Shown here piece after piece: positions 29,301 through 40,561 of a stretch of 64,000 nucleotides of DNA (within the stretch, counting starts at the first letter, position 1; the number at the start of each line of letters is the position of its first letter). The notes below the pieces were generated by a model. That model saw only the letters and a program-made list of their open reading frames with translations, was not told the DNA's origin and did no database searches. Source of the DNA: Adiantum capillus-veneris (lineage: Eukaryota > Streptophyta > Polypodiopsida > Polypodiales > Pteridaceae); NCBI GenBank assembly GCA_014529385.2, contig CM043968.1:24122513-24186512 (forward strand). The letters run 5' to 3'. The translations under genes were made by a program, and so were the position numbers.

Positions 29301-30719
29301 ACTTTAGAAGTGGCCCTCCTATTATATTTATATGAAAGCAACTTAAAAATCTTGTGGGTTTTCTCCAATCACACAACCTCCTCTATGATTCTTGCTTTCA
29401 TCTCAAGCGCTTTTCTTATTTATTTGGATGCCTCCTCTAAAATTGATGACCAGCATCTCACTCGGATCCCATTTTGAATATGTAACTTGTGTTGCTTCCA
29501 CCCTCCTCCGCAGAGGGACCTGCATTAGTATTAGTTGTTGTCGGTGCATTTTACATTGCTTTTGAACCTTGCTTATTCCCACCGTGTACCCGCCCTCAAG
29601 TAAGCACTTCTTCCTCCATCAAGTAAATCCCAAGAGATTCTGGACCTATGCTGGTGGAGAATGGGGCACTCGATCTATGTTGTGTTCCACCATGTAACAA
29701 TGAATCACATGATTTGGATAGCACCACATCATTTGCCATTACACACAATTAAGATACTTGTGGTAGCCCTCAAATGAAGGTACAGGGATTCCTTCAAAAC
29801 AACTCTCTATGGTTTTTTCCACACCTTGTTTTTTTAATCTCCGTGATACCTTGTTGCCAATCGGGGTGCGTTGTATCGCCCAAAAAGCCTCGTTCACATT
29901 TTGCTCCACCACATACTCTTCCTTGTTTTCTGACCTCCTATTAGGAGTAGTGTCAGTAAACTAAGTCTTCCTAAGGCATCTTGTAAATTCTTGAGTTTAG
30001 TGTGCACATTGTACTCTAGTCGATTGCTGGAATTATCCTCCACATTAATTACTGTGTTCTGCTTCCTTTTGCGGCGGGCCAACTTGCAATCTCCCGTCAA
30101 AGTAACTTCACCTCGATAGATGGGAGTTCCTGTAGTGAACGTGTTAGACCATCCTCACAATCTTTGTTGGAGTGTTGTTTGTCATGTTCATGAGGATCTC
30201 CAAGCTAAGACCGGATCCAATGTGCTTTCCCAACAAGTAAGATATAGCCTTTGTGCTTTGTTGTATTGCATTTCATTATCGTTGTGCATGTGTCATATAG
30301 AGAGTTCTTCCTTCGAAACCAATCCCCTGTTGAGAACCTTGCACCGTTTAGTTTTGCCTACCGATGCCTTGCGGTCGGCCACTCTCAAGGGGGGTGCCCG
30401 TGCGAAAACTGGGCCGGATGATAGCATCGAATTACTTGGCATCTAAGAATTTAGAGCATTGCAAACACGTATGACTGTTTTAGAGTCCAACTTGCATAGT
30501 TGAATGCAAATGTCACAAAGATGTATAATATGTTTGTGCAATTCATGCAATAGTTGGCCAAGGGCCTAGTTAATGAGTATACTATGGTTTCATCGACCCT
30601 GGCAAGAGCACCCCTGGTCTGCTTCTGCAGCAAGGCTCCAATCTGGAGGGGTTGCACCTTCTCTCTCAAAAAGAGGTGGATGACTTGTTAAAGAATACGA
30701 AGCCACCGATTTTTTGAGG
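29301..30719. other. No recognised gene
   Basis: Open frames at 29894-30100 (minus) and 30120-30446 (plus) have no domain I recognise. Possibly old transposon remains. Confidence 0.4.
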
Positions 30720-30759
30720 AGAGGAAAAGGAGTGAAGCAAAGATACTGTGAATATATTC

Positions 30760-31196
30760 ATGAGAAAATGGGATGGTATTTATGATCTTAGATACACTCA
30801 AGATGCAGTTAAGGCACTACAAACAAGTATAACACTAGAGGGTAAGGCCTATAAATGGTGGATATCACTCAAGGAGAAGGGCATCATACCATAGACATGG
30901 GTGGCCTTTGAGGATGTATTCACAAAGGAATTTCGGCCCACAAATGAAGCGAACAAAAATTGGTATGCATGGGAGAAGTGCTCTATTCGTCAATATAAGA
31001 CATTGCTAGTATATCTCATACTATTGTGATGTGGTTCTCAAGTTAGACGCCTTCTGGCACGTGCTGGGTTCATCCGTGGGTTAACACCAGAGCTTAAGAA
31101 GCACATTGAAACCCAAGACCCCAAGATGATTGAGGAAGTTATAGTGCAAGCGCATGTACGTGATGATCCTGAGGAAAAAGCATTGCATAACACACA
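30760..31196 (+). pseudogene. Element F gag
   Basis: The translation has ITLEGKAYKWWISLKEKG, WVAFEDVFTKEFRP and GFIRGLTPELKKHIETQDP, the usual plant gag landmarks. Stops at about 30892 and 31027 break it, and the frame changes before the zinc knuckle. Confidence 0.7.
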
Positions 31197-31860
31197 TTGC
31201 CAAACACTTCACATGCAAATGCACGAATATCTCATGGGCATAATAAGAGAAAAATTATAGTAGCTACATCTGATGCATCCAAGAAGCCCAAGGAGCCTAG
31301 GGGGCATCTGTCTAGTGAAGAGGTTGAGGAAGCAAAGAAGGAAAAGCTATGTTTTAACTGTTTAGGAAGTGGACACGGCAAAAAGGATTGTCCCAAAGCC
31401 CAAGGTAAAGAGAAAGGGATGCACATGGTGCAGTTGCTGCCTCTTGAGTCCCCTTCTTGCTTTTCCAATGTGGAAGTAATACATGCTGAAGTGGTGCACG
31501 AGTGGTGTATTGCGGCCTCAATGTGGCAGCTAATCTTTGGTCCACACAAGCTAGTGCGCATACATGGGTTTATCCAAGGTCACAAGGTGAAAATCTTGGT
31601 AGACGATGGTGCTTTGCACAATTTCATTAATTATAAGTTAGTGAAATGGCTCAATTTGCCCCAGACTACTAGTTCGCACCACTACAAGGTAGCTATGATT
31701 AATGGCTATGATGCTTAGGTGTGGGATACACAAGTAAAGGATGTACCACTAGAGATTCAAGGATATCATAAGTCCTTGAATTTTCAAGTCATGAATATGG
31801 ATCAGGCAGATGTGGTACTTAGTCGGGAGTGGTTATACGAGTTAGGGTCTTCATTAAAGG
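31197..31860 (+). pseudogene. Element F CCHC knuckle and protease
   Basis: The 173-codon open piece 31197-31718 has knuckle CFNCLGSGHGKKDC and the protease start KVKILVDDGALHNFINYKL, with DDG at the active site. A TAG at 31716-31718 interrupts it; downstream the same frame reads VPLEIQGYHKSLNF and ADVVLSREWLYELG. Confidence 0.78.
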
Positions 31861-32154
31861 GCAACTATGACAATAATAGTTGATCTTTGAATCCAATGGC
31901 GTGCATGTGTTGCTGTTGGGGAAAAAGGATATTCCTTCCTCGCCACTTATTTGTACAGACGAGCTTATGAATCTCTCTTCTCAAGATGAAATAGAATAAC
32001 TCTTTGTGTCTTACTCACTGTGTCATTTTTTGTCAAATGTTGATAATGTTTTAATAAATGATAATTCCTCAATGCCTCTCTCTTCTCTTCTACCTATGTC
32101 TACTTCTCTATCACCAAAACAAGTAAATGTTGCTAGTAAATAAAAAGAATTTTT

Positions 32155-32740
32155 ATGGAATACAAGGAAGTGTTTCCAGATGAGTTGCCACCAGGGTCAT
32201 CGTTGATATGTATTGTGCAACACATTGTAGACGTGGTTGCAGGTAGTAAACCCATTAGTAAACCACCCTACAAAATGAGTCATTTTGAGGCTATTGAGGT
32301 GGAACATCAACTTGCTAACTTCCTCGATAGAGGGTTCATACAACATAGCACTTCACCATGGGCATCTCCCATTTTGTTGATGAAGAAAAATGACGGTAGT
32401 ATGCACATGTGCGTAAACTACTGTTGCCTAAACACAATCACTGTTAAGAACAAGTATACATTGCCTAGAGTGGATGAGTTATTTGATAAACTCACCCATG
32501 CTTGTATATTTACAAAGATAGATTTGTAGGCAGGGCATCATCAAGTTCGCATTTGGCTTGCTAATATACCCAAAACTGCTTTCCAAACACGGTTTGGACA
32601 CTATGAGTTTTGGGTTATGCCCTTCACAATTGACCAATGCGCCAGCTACTTTCATGACGCTTATGGATAGTCTCTTGAAACCATATTACGGTAAGTTTTT
32701 TATCATTTACTCGATGACATCCTAGTGTATAGTGCCTCTA
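32155..32740 (+). pseudogene. Element F reverse transcriptase
   Basis: Open piece 32155-32529 shows FPDELPPG, GFIQHSTSPWASPILLMKK, CVNYCCLNTITVKNKY and FTKIDL, then a TAG. The catalytic segment LLDDILVYS is still legible near 32710-32740, in a shifted frame, so the YxDD-type core survives although the gene is broken. Confidence 0.82.
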
Positions 32741-33079
32741 AGGAAGAGCACTTACAACATCTAAAGTAGGTGTTCAAATTACTATGACAAAACATGTAAT
32801 TTCAACTCCTGGACTTCATATGGATAAATCCAAAGTGGATTCCATTCACATATGGCCTTCTCCCAAAAATTTAGAAGAGCTTCAAATTTTCTTGGGATTT
32901 GCAGGATTTTGTTGATGATTTGTTTAAAACTATGCTCGTATTTCCGTTCCTACGACGGACCAACTGAAAGCCAAGGGGGAAACTTTTCACTAGGGAAAAT
33001 CTCAATAGCAAAGTTTGGTCACATTAGCTATAACTCCTATTTTAGCTATTGTGGACCCTATGAAGTTGTTTGTGCTAGA

Positions 33080-33790
33080 AAGATGCTAGTAATCGTCCTA
33101 TTGGAGCCCTCCTTTTGCAGGACGGAAGGCCAATTGCATTTGAAAGCAAGAAACTTGATTTTGCACCATATAATTATTCTCCTTACAACAAAGAACTCTA
33201 TGCAAAAGTGTCTGCTTTGAAAACATGGCAAGATCATATGGGGCTCAATTTGAGATTGTATTTGACCATGAGTGTATAAAGTGGTTTACACAACAAACCA
33301 ATTTGAAGGCTCAAAAGGTCAAGTGGGCTGAGATTTTTCAGGAGTATGATGCAAAGCTTCTATATCGTAAATGACGATACAATGTGGTAGTTGATGCTCT
33401 TAGCCGTATGCTTGATATCAACTCTCTTCTCTTTACAGAGCTTCAAAGTGAGTTTTTGGAACCTTTCAAAGGCAAATATGAGCGTGATGAAACATACTCC
33501 AAAGTGTGGAGCCCTGTGCAAATGAGGGATCCTTCTCACTCCACTATTGGTAGTGTGTTTTTTCTTGTTCTCCTCTTTCAAGTGATGAGCTGCAGAGATG
33601 GAAGAAATTTTCCACAGATGGTGGGTATCTACTCCACAGAATGTCATGACAGTCCTAGTGCAAGGCACCCAGACATAAAGAAATCTTATACACTCGTACG
33701 ACCACAATTTTATTGGCCAGATTAATACGGGTATGTTCAAGACTTTATCTTGCATTGCCAAAAATGTCAAGTTAACACTAGGTTGTTGAC
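33080..33790 (+). pseudogene. Element F RNase H and integrase zinc domain
   Basis: Pieces IGALLLQDGRPIAFESKK, YNSPYNKELYAKVSALKTW-like and VVDALSRM mark RNase H in mixed frames. The open piece 33384-33725 ends HPDIKKSYTLVRPQFYWPD, and CQKCQV follows, the H2C2 domain of integrase. Coding resemblance stops near 33790. Confidence 0.7.
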
Positions 33791-34019
33791 AGGATAGTTT
33801 TATGTCCTTTTAACCGACAAAGTTTGACAAATTAATTCTAAAAACTCAAGTATGATAACATAAATTGACCAATTGGAGCATGTTAGAAGAAACTTTAAAA
33901 AACTTGGAATTTTTTTTAGCATATTTGTATTCCTTCTAATTTGAGTGATTAAGCAATTAAACAATGAAATTATAGAAAACTCCATGCACTTGTCAATTCT
34001 CTATGGTCTTTTCGCGCTT
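33791..34019. other. No recognised gene
   Basis: AT-rich, about 230 bases, nothing supported. Confidence 0.5.
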
Positions 34020-34500
34020 CGTCATTCATGATACGAGTTAGCACCGCGCCCCCAACTCAAAAGGTCAAGTTGGCGATTCATTGAATAGATATGTCTCTAT
34101 CTACCTTCGCTGCCTATTTTACCCTACCTAGTAAAGCAAGCTGGGGGCTTTTCATATCGTCTTCTACCCACTGGACGGTATCTGATCTTACGACCAGACC
34201 TCCTGAGGGGAGCCCATTGGGTTTACCTTGTCGACATGTTGACTTTATTACAAGGAAAAGTGATCCTATGCTATACTCCGGTGATCATTTGCCGATCGGG
34301 GCACGCAGAGGCCCATCGTGTCCCAAATCACATTCGCCAACAGAGTGCCTGCTGGCCCGTAATGATACAACAGCTTTATGGTTTCTACGAAGCGTTGTCG
34401 CACAGTTCACTTGCGTTATTGAGAGATGTACTCCCCCAAAGGCTCCAATTTGTGCATGGGGGACTGAAAATTGAGGGGAATTGAGGCCTGTCATATCTTG
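34020..34500. other. GC-richer block of unknown origin
   Basis: This segment is clearly richer in G+C than its AT-rich neighbours and has overlapping open frames on both strands (34091-34474 plus, 34236-34484 plus, 34285-34629 minus). None gives a domain I recognise. Abrupt composition change suggests insertion; organellar or transposon origin are both possible, neither shown. Confidence 0.4.
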
Positions 34501-34811
34501 CATTGACCCAAAGGCTTCAATTGAAAGTGCCAATTCAACCTCTTTTGGTAGGGTAGTGCATGGGTAGCTCATTTTGTGAGAAACAGAGGCCAAGAAAGAC
34601 TTGTAGAGGAGGGATTTTCTAGCGCTCATGGAGCTAAATCAACGCTGCTACTCTGTTGCACACGTAAGATGCAAGCGTGTTGGATGCTCTATGACTTTTT
34701 TGCAGCTAAAGAAAGCACCTTGCTATAGGTACCCGCGGCCTGGTTTGGGGCTTCCTCGGCACAACAAGAGTATGGTGATGAGCATGTTGAGGTCTTCTTT
34801 TTTGGGGTATT

Positions 34812-35555
34812 GTGCAAATTTCATACAAAAACTCAGAAACTTGCATGCCAATTCAAGGGAAATTGAAGTCTTATGCTACAAATTGGGATGACATCTGCGA
34901 TTATATTGTTCAGAGCTCCATGAAGTTGAATTCTTCTTGGCAAAGCAACGAGGTAAGTCATGCAACTGCTATTGTTTCTTCTACATATGAAATTGGTGAG
35001 TCTAGCCATGCACCTCTGGTTGAATTGTTGAATCTTGGGCTTGAGGATGCATATGATGCAATGCATTTGTGTGTGTGTGTGTGGGGGGGCGGGGGGGAGG
35101 GAGAAATAACTTCTACCATCTTCAAGAGGATGGTGGGCATACTCTTCCTGACACTCTTGGTCTTGAAACCATTCCTTTGGAGACCACATCAATTGCAAGG
35201 CGACGTGGAAGGCCACCCAAACCACAAAATCTGGGTAGACCAAAGGGTTCTAGCATGCCTATGAATGATGATTCCACAAGACCATCACCCGAATTCAGCA
35301 AAGATAGTGGCCAAAATGGTGTGTGACCTTGCAAATATAAACTACCGCATTGTAGGAGGTAGACCTACTCCCTCGGATGCTTTGCAAATTGAAAGAAGCT
35401 CATGTTTGATCACAAAGAAGTGGAGGGTCGAAGCCGTCCCACACTATTTGGGGATATGGTAAGTGTAAGAAGGTAATGTGTGTTGATCCTTGCTTCAAGG
35501 ACTACCATGCAAGGATGGTTGTGGATTTTCTTTGTGATGATCGCTCGAGAGCGAT
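34812..35555 (+). pseudogene. Possible piggyBac-like transposase remnant with AT-hooks
   Basis: A frame at 35069-35326 contains RRRGRPPKPQNLGRPKGS, two adjacent AT-hook-like units (RGRPPK and LGRPKG) that bind the minor groove of AT DNA. About 200 bases further, in another frame, KCKKVMCVDPCFKDYHAR resembles the C-terminal zinc ribbon of piggyBac transposases (second Cys pair, CF and YH). The first Cys pair and the DDD core are not found. A GT/G tract (35070-35100) has shifted the frame. Assignment is tentative; an unrelated nuclear gene fragment is possible. Confidence 0.33.
35069..35101. repeat. (GT)n followed by G-rich tract
   Basis: A short GT run passes directly into G7CG6AGGG. A G-rich stretch of this kind could form non-B DNA. 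Confidence 0.85.
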
Positions 35556-35779
35556 GACTAAATGATGAGCCCACTCTTATATAAGTCTTTTAGTACTCTT
35601 TATGTTCTCTTGATTGTAATTATATTTTCTTTTTTTCTTTTCTAGTTTCTCATATTCTTTTTTTTTTAGTTTTTGTAGGACAGGAAGGATTCTTGCTAAT
35701 GATTGGTTTTTAGCTGATGACAGATGGCTTGCTTTTGCTGATGGTAGGTGGATCATGTTGTGACGTGTATGTTTTTCCA

Positions 35780-36990
35780 TGATGTCTCTTCAACATGGGC
35801 TGCCTTGATCTTGATCTTATGGAATCTAGTGCTGTTTGTTTTCTTGTGATAGGTTTATGGTGTGGTATTATGGTGCCGGGCTACTGACTTTCCTCCTCCT
35901 TTTTATGATGCAGTATTATGGTGATTAGTTTATGGTGCCTGGTTGCAGACCTTGCTGGTTATGTAATCTATTTGTATTCACTTTGTGGGTATGACAAGTG
36001 ACTACATCAATTTATGGTAGTCTTGCTTATGTCAAGAACTTTTCATGATTGATGATGTGCCTATGGATGCCACTTTGATGGTTGTGGTTATGGTTATAGT
36101 AGGCACCATTTTATGACTATGGCAGGTGCCATGTTTTCTTTTGGCCAAGATAAGGGTTTTCTTTCTCCATATAATCATTTGGGAATTGGAAATTGGAACG
36201 TGTTGCACCATGGTTTGTTATGACATGGTTGCCTTTTTGTTATGGTTTTGGCTATGTGCCATGTACTTATGGTTGCACATTTATGGTCTGGCAGATGAAG
36301 TTATGGTTTTGGCAGATGCTTAGTTATGCTTATGGAAGATGCCCCATTTATGGTAGTGATTGTGTAAGGGGTTCTTGTTTGTTGCTTATGGATATGGCAA
36401 GGGCCAGGTTATGGTTATGGTTATGGTTATGGTTATGGTTATGGTAGGTGCGCAGTTATGGGTATGGCAATCTTTACAGCTTGGTATTTTCATGGCATAT
36501 GTTTTTGTGGCAATTCTTGTGGGAGATGTTTTTGTGCCAAGTTATGGTTATGGTTTTTGCTGATGTGCAATAAAGGTTATGGAAAATGCCATGTCATGGT
36601 AATGGTTATGTGTAGGAGATTTCCTATTTTTTACTTATGGTTATGGCAAGTGCACAATTTGAGGGTCTCATGTTGATTTTTGATGGTTGTTTTCTAGTAC
36701 TTATGGTTATCATTTTGTACTTCATGGTTGTGTGCCAACACTACTTGTTTATGAAATTTTTGATGGTTGTCTTCAGGTTTTTATGGTTATGGTTTTGTTG
36801 TAGCTATTTATGTCATCCTTATGATTGATTTCTTGTGATTGGGTGGTATGGTTCAATGCTTATTATTGTATGCAGTGATGATGGGATTTATGGTTGTGCA
36901 TTGAGTGTGGTGATCAGTATACTGATAATCTTGTTATAGTTTCTCTTTTATGATAAAATGGCTATTTATGGTCTCTGAGTGTTGCTATGG
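35780..36990 (+). repeat. Degenerate TTATGG-repeat region
   Basis: TTATGG or ATGGTT words recur throughout, with a clean tandem run at about 36409-36446. The strand is T/G-rich and poor in C. Valine/methionine or tryptophan/leucine repeat frames (36193-36563) are by-products. It adjoins the 5' LTR of element E. Confidence 0.8.
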
Positions 36991-37200
36991 AGCATTGGCA
37001 TGGCTGAAGAGTGAGCCATGATTTTGAGGATGGGAAGTTGAAGACTTGTGTTCTAACATGTCATTGTTGTGTCATTTTGGAATATTTCCACGACAAGATC
37101 TGTCCATAAAATCTAATATCTAGTTAGCCAAAATGATTTTCTCATATTAAACTGATCATTTAATGTGGAAGAATAAACGGGAGACATGTGATTCTAGATC

Positions 37201-37490
37201 TATCTCAGCAGGGGACCAAAAGGAGAGATGGTTGCATCTCAATAGGGGTCCAAAAGCAGATGGTCTACCAAAGAGCAATGTGCACTAAGTGCTTCTAAAC
37301 TTATCTCAGCAGGGGACCAAGAGGAGAGATGGTTACATATCAATAGGGGTCCAAAAGGAGATTTTGTACCAAAGAGAAATGTGTAATAAGTGCTTCTAGA
37401 CTTATCTCAGCAGGGGACCAAGAGGAGAGATGGTTACATCTCAATAGGGGTCCAAAAGGAGGTAGTCTATCAAAGAGCAGCGTGCATCTA
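37201..37490 (+). repeat. 101-bp tandem repeat in the element E LTR, about 3 copies
   Basis: Units starting TATCTCAGCAGGGGACCAA lie at 37201, 37302 and 37403. The 3' LTR carries its own version with different spacing (54982, 55131, 55235) because of an extra 48-base duplication, so the array changed after insertion. Confidence 0.9.
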
Positions 37491-37574
37491 ATGGAGCTTT
37501 AAAAACCTTAGGGTTAGCTTTATTAAAGACCTCCAAAGGTTAGTGTTAAAAGTCCTTAGACCTTAGACAAGCTA

Positions 37575-37765
37575 GGGATGTGCTTGAGGTGGGAACCTGA
37601 CCCAAGCTTGAGGTGCTTGTCATGCTTGGTGACTAGGGTGCTTGAGGTACTTGTCATGCTTGATGAGTAAGGTGCTTGAGGTGCTTGTAATGCTTGATGA
37701 GTAAGGTGCTTGAGGTGCTTGTCATGCTTGATGAGGAAGGTGCTTGAGAAGCTTCCCATGCATGG
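37575..37765 (+). repeat. Tandem repeat of GGTGCTTGAGGTGCTTGTCATGCTT type
   Basis: About four imperfect units of 40-50 bases built from GGTGCTTGAGG and TCATGCTTGATGAG. Found only in the 5' LTR, since the 3' LTR is truncated before this point. Confidence 0.85.
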
Positions 37766-38879
37766 GGGGTAAGGTACTTGAGTAAAAAAGAGACCCTACA
37801 AAGGAGGGGGAAAGCCCCAAAGTTAGGGGAATCTTTGACTTAATCTCCCACTCCCCCAAAGGGCACCCCCTTTCTCAAGGGGCACATGGACACATGTTAG
37901 GCTCTCCCTATGCTTAGCCACATGGTATGCTCGAATCCTATTGGCTGGGCTAAAGAGGGGTCCAATGAGCTTCTAGCTCAATTCAACAAATATCTAGATA
38001 TTTTCAAGCTCTCTCTCTCAAAGAGGTAAGGAGGATACTTGTTCTAATGCTACACATGTTGCTTGAAATGCATTGTGCATGTGATTGGCTAGGCTTAGAG
38101 GGGTCCAATGAGCTTCAAGCTTGAGCTACAAGGAGGGGTCAACCAAAGCAAGCTAGGGGTCAACCAAAGCAAGCTAGGGGGGTACTTGGGGCTATACACC
38201 CTCTCATACACTCATTTTTCACACATTCTCACTTGGTGAAAGTGGAAGAACTCCATTTGCTTCTCTAAGCTTGTTGAGAAGTTGAGAGCTATACAAACAC
38301 TCTTGGCTATGGAATGAAAATCCAACCAAGATCCATGCTTCAATGCTTAAGCTTGCCATCTTCTCCATCTTCATTACTATCCTATTATGTATGCTAGCAA
38401 GAAGAGTGATGATAAGTGAGGAACTACTTCTTTCTCCTATGAATGTTTCTTCTTCCTCTTCCCTACCCTCATTCCCCGCTAGCTCTCTCCACCTTCGAAG
38501 GTATTTGAGGCCTTGGGACTGAGGCCGGGGATGGTTAATGATTTTATCAAGTTTATGTTATGCTCATGATGCAAGGTCACAAGGAAGACAAAGATTGTAT
38601 TATACCAAGTCTCTCTTTATAGGAAAATCTATAATGCAAAATCCTATCGGAGGGAGGACCGGCTCACATAAATCCGGTCCTCAATTGTTGTCAATTTCTC
38701 TGATTCTCTCTTTCTCTCTCTTGCAAAAGTATTGTTCATGCCAAGTTAATTAAGTCTAATGGTTATGTTGCTACCTCTAATTAAGTTTACCCTCTATGTT
38801 CTCAAAGTAGTCTCACAAAAAAACTCTCTTTAATTCTCCTTCCGCTATTCTCAAAGTTCATGGGCCATTTCCATTACAT

Positions 38880-38891
38880 TGGTATCATAGC
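38880..38891 (+). other. Element E primer binding site (initiator tRNA-Met, one mismatch)
   Basis: TGGTATCATAGC one base after the LTR end; the standard site has G for the second T of CATAGC. Confidence 0.82.
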
Positions 38892-38972
38892 TATTGGTTT
38901 CTCTTTTCTTGCTTAAGAAGAGAGGTGCTTAAGTTGTCCATGAAAGTTTGCCTGTTTAATGCAATAGGGTAA

Positions 38973-39428
38973 GTGGAACAGGGATCTATTATCTCGTTGG
39001 GGATAAAAGGAATGCCAAGCCCATGGAAAACAAAGATCGAAATGAAGCAAAGGAGAAGAAGAATGCTCAAAATTCTTCCCCAAGGCAACTCTATCAACAT
39101 TACTTCCTTAATTGGAAAATTGAGGCTTCATGTCCAAAGCTATGTGGACAAAGAGGATTTCTTCATCTCCCCTCTCAAACATGAGGATGTTATTGTTGTG
39201 GCACCATGGTTTAACCACATGGATTCCAACATGAAGTTCCTTGAAAGAAGAATTTACTTCACCTACAGGGAAAAGAGCATGTACATAGATGCTAATGAGT
39301 CGGGAAACACCATATCCCTGGTAAATACGCTTGCTTTTGATAAGTCCATGAAAAGCTCTACTTCTACGTATATGATTTTTGTTGGAGAATTTGTAAATGA
39401 TTCCAATGGTTTCACAAGCAGCAAATAA
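38973..39428 (+). pseudogene. Element E protease remnant
   Basis: The open frame shows LIGKLRLHVQSYVDKEDFF and HEDVIVVAPWFNHM, the second half of a gypsy protease as in element A. The active-site part and all of gag are missing although the primer site is only 80 bases upstream, so a deletion removed them. VYLIFA-like text appears as TYMIFVGEF. Confidence 0.72.
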
Positions 39429-39639
39429 AGGGAATCAAGAGGAATTAGACTTGTCTAATTTCCTAAATGGATTCCAAGATGTTTTCATTGATGACATCCC
39501 CTATTGAGCTACCTCCAAAATGAGGGATGATGACCATGCACTAGAGCTCCTACAGGAAGCTCACCGCCTAATAAACCTCCTTATTGAGTTTCACAAGCTC
39601 AACAAGAGGAGATCATGAGGCAAGTGCATGAATTGGTGT

Positions 39640-40126
39640 AAAAAGGGATGGTGAGGCCTAGCTCCTCTCCATTCTGTTCACCAGCACTTTTAGTGCAAAA
39701 TAAAGACAGCACACATCACATGTGTGTCGACTATAGAGCACTAAATAAGATCACTATCAAAAACAGATTTCATGTGCCACGAGCCACTCAAATTTTGAGG
39801 AGTACAAGCGACACCACCAAGTAATCTTTCAAGTTGTGAGAGAGAATAAGCTTTTCATTAATCAAAATAAAAGTGAATTTTTCCTACAAGAGATTCAATA
39901 TTTAGGTCACATTATCTCTAAAGGTGGCACCCGTATGGATCCAACAAAGTTAGAGGTAATAAAAGGATGGCTTAATTCAAGGAATCTAGAGGTACGAAGC
40001 TTTGTAGGTATGTGTGCATACTATATATGCTTCATAGAAAGTTTCTCGCTAATAGCATGCCCATTACATGACTTAACAAAAAAGAACGTTAAGTATTCAT
40101 GGATTGCAAAAGTGCAAGAAGCTTAA
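39640..40126 (+). pseudogene. Element E reverse transcriptase remnant, catalytic centre deleted
   Basis: Fragments PSSSPFCSPALLVQ-like and [16 protein letters not shown] are followed within about 70 bases by FFLQEIQYLGHIISKGG and RSFVGMCAYY, which lie past the active site. The DLKSGYHQ and YxDD regions are deleted. Confidence 0.78.
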
Positions 40127-40129
40127 AGA

Positions 40130-40561
40130 GAAGCTTATCTCTCAACGTGTGCTCACACTACTAGATCTCTCAAAGCCGTTTGAGGTTCAATGTGATGCTT
40201 ATGGTGATTACCTTGGAGCTATTTTGCTTCAAGAAGGGCATGCCATAGCATATGATAGTCAAAGACTCGACTCCAATAAGTGAGTATTGGGCAAATACGA
40301 AAAAGAGCTACTAGCTATTCTATATGCCCTACACACGTGGAAACGCTATCTCTTGGGGACTCCATTCATCCTACGAATGGATCACAAAACCTCAAGAACT
40401 TCATGACGCAAACCAAGCTATCCGTCAAACAAATGAGGTGGAAAAATTTTCTTTCGCGATCTAAATTTCATATTGCTCACATTGCTGGCAAGCACAATCA
40501 AGTGGTTGATGCACTTTTACAACAGCCAAGGGTAAATGTGGTGTATAGCAACTCACAATGA
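40130..40561 (+). pseudogene. Element E RNase H remnant
   Basis: FEVQCDAYGDYLGAILLQEG, GKYEKELLAILYALHTW, then in shifted frames RMDHK and KQMRWKNFLSRSKFH with VVDALLQQP. At least three breaks. Confidence 0.75.

Larger units (their letters stand above)
30720..33790 (+). mobile_element. Element F: decayed Ty3/gypsy internal region, LTRs not found
   Basis: Gag, CCHC knuckle, protease, RT, RNase H and the integrase zinc domain appear in order on the plus strand, each with stops and shifts, and the sequence ends inside the integrase. No flanking LTRs or primer site are visible, so it is truncated at both ends. Its motifs differ from elements A, B and E, so it is a separate family. Confidence 0.82.
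37101..38878 (+). repeat. Element E 5' LTR (1778 bp)
   Basis: Begins TGTCCATAAAATC and ends CCATTACA just before the primer site. The first 460 bases match the truncated 3' LTR at 54866-55388. Contains two internal tandem-repeat arrays. Confidence 0.85.

Noticed and set aside
34020-34500. Mitochondrial insertion (NUMT)
   Set aside because: Composition suggested it, but no mitochondrial gene or RNA could be identified by eye, so it is left as unknown.
36193-36563. Trp/Leu- and Val/Met-repeat proteins
   Set aside because: Direct translation of the TTATGG repeat in different frames; no other gene signal.
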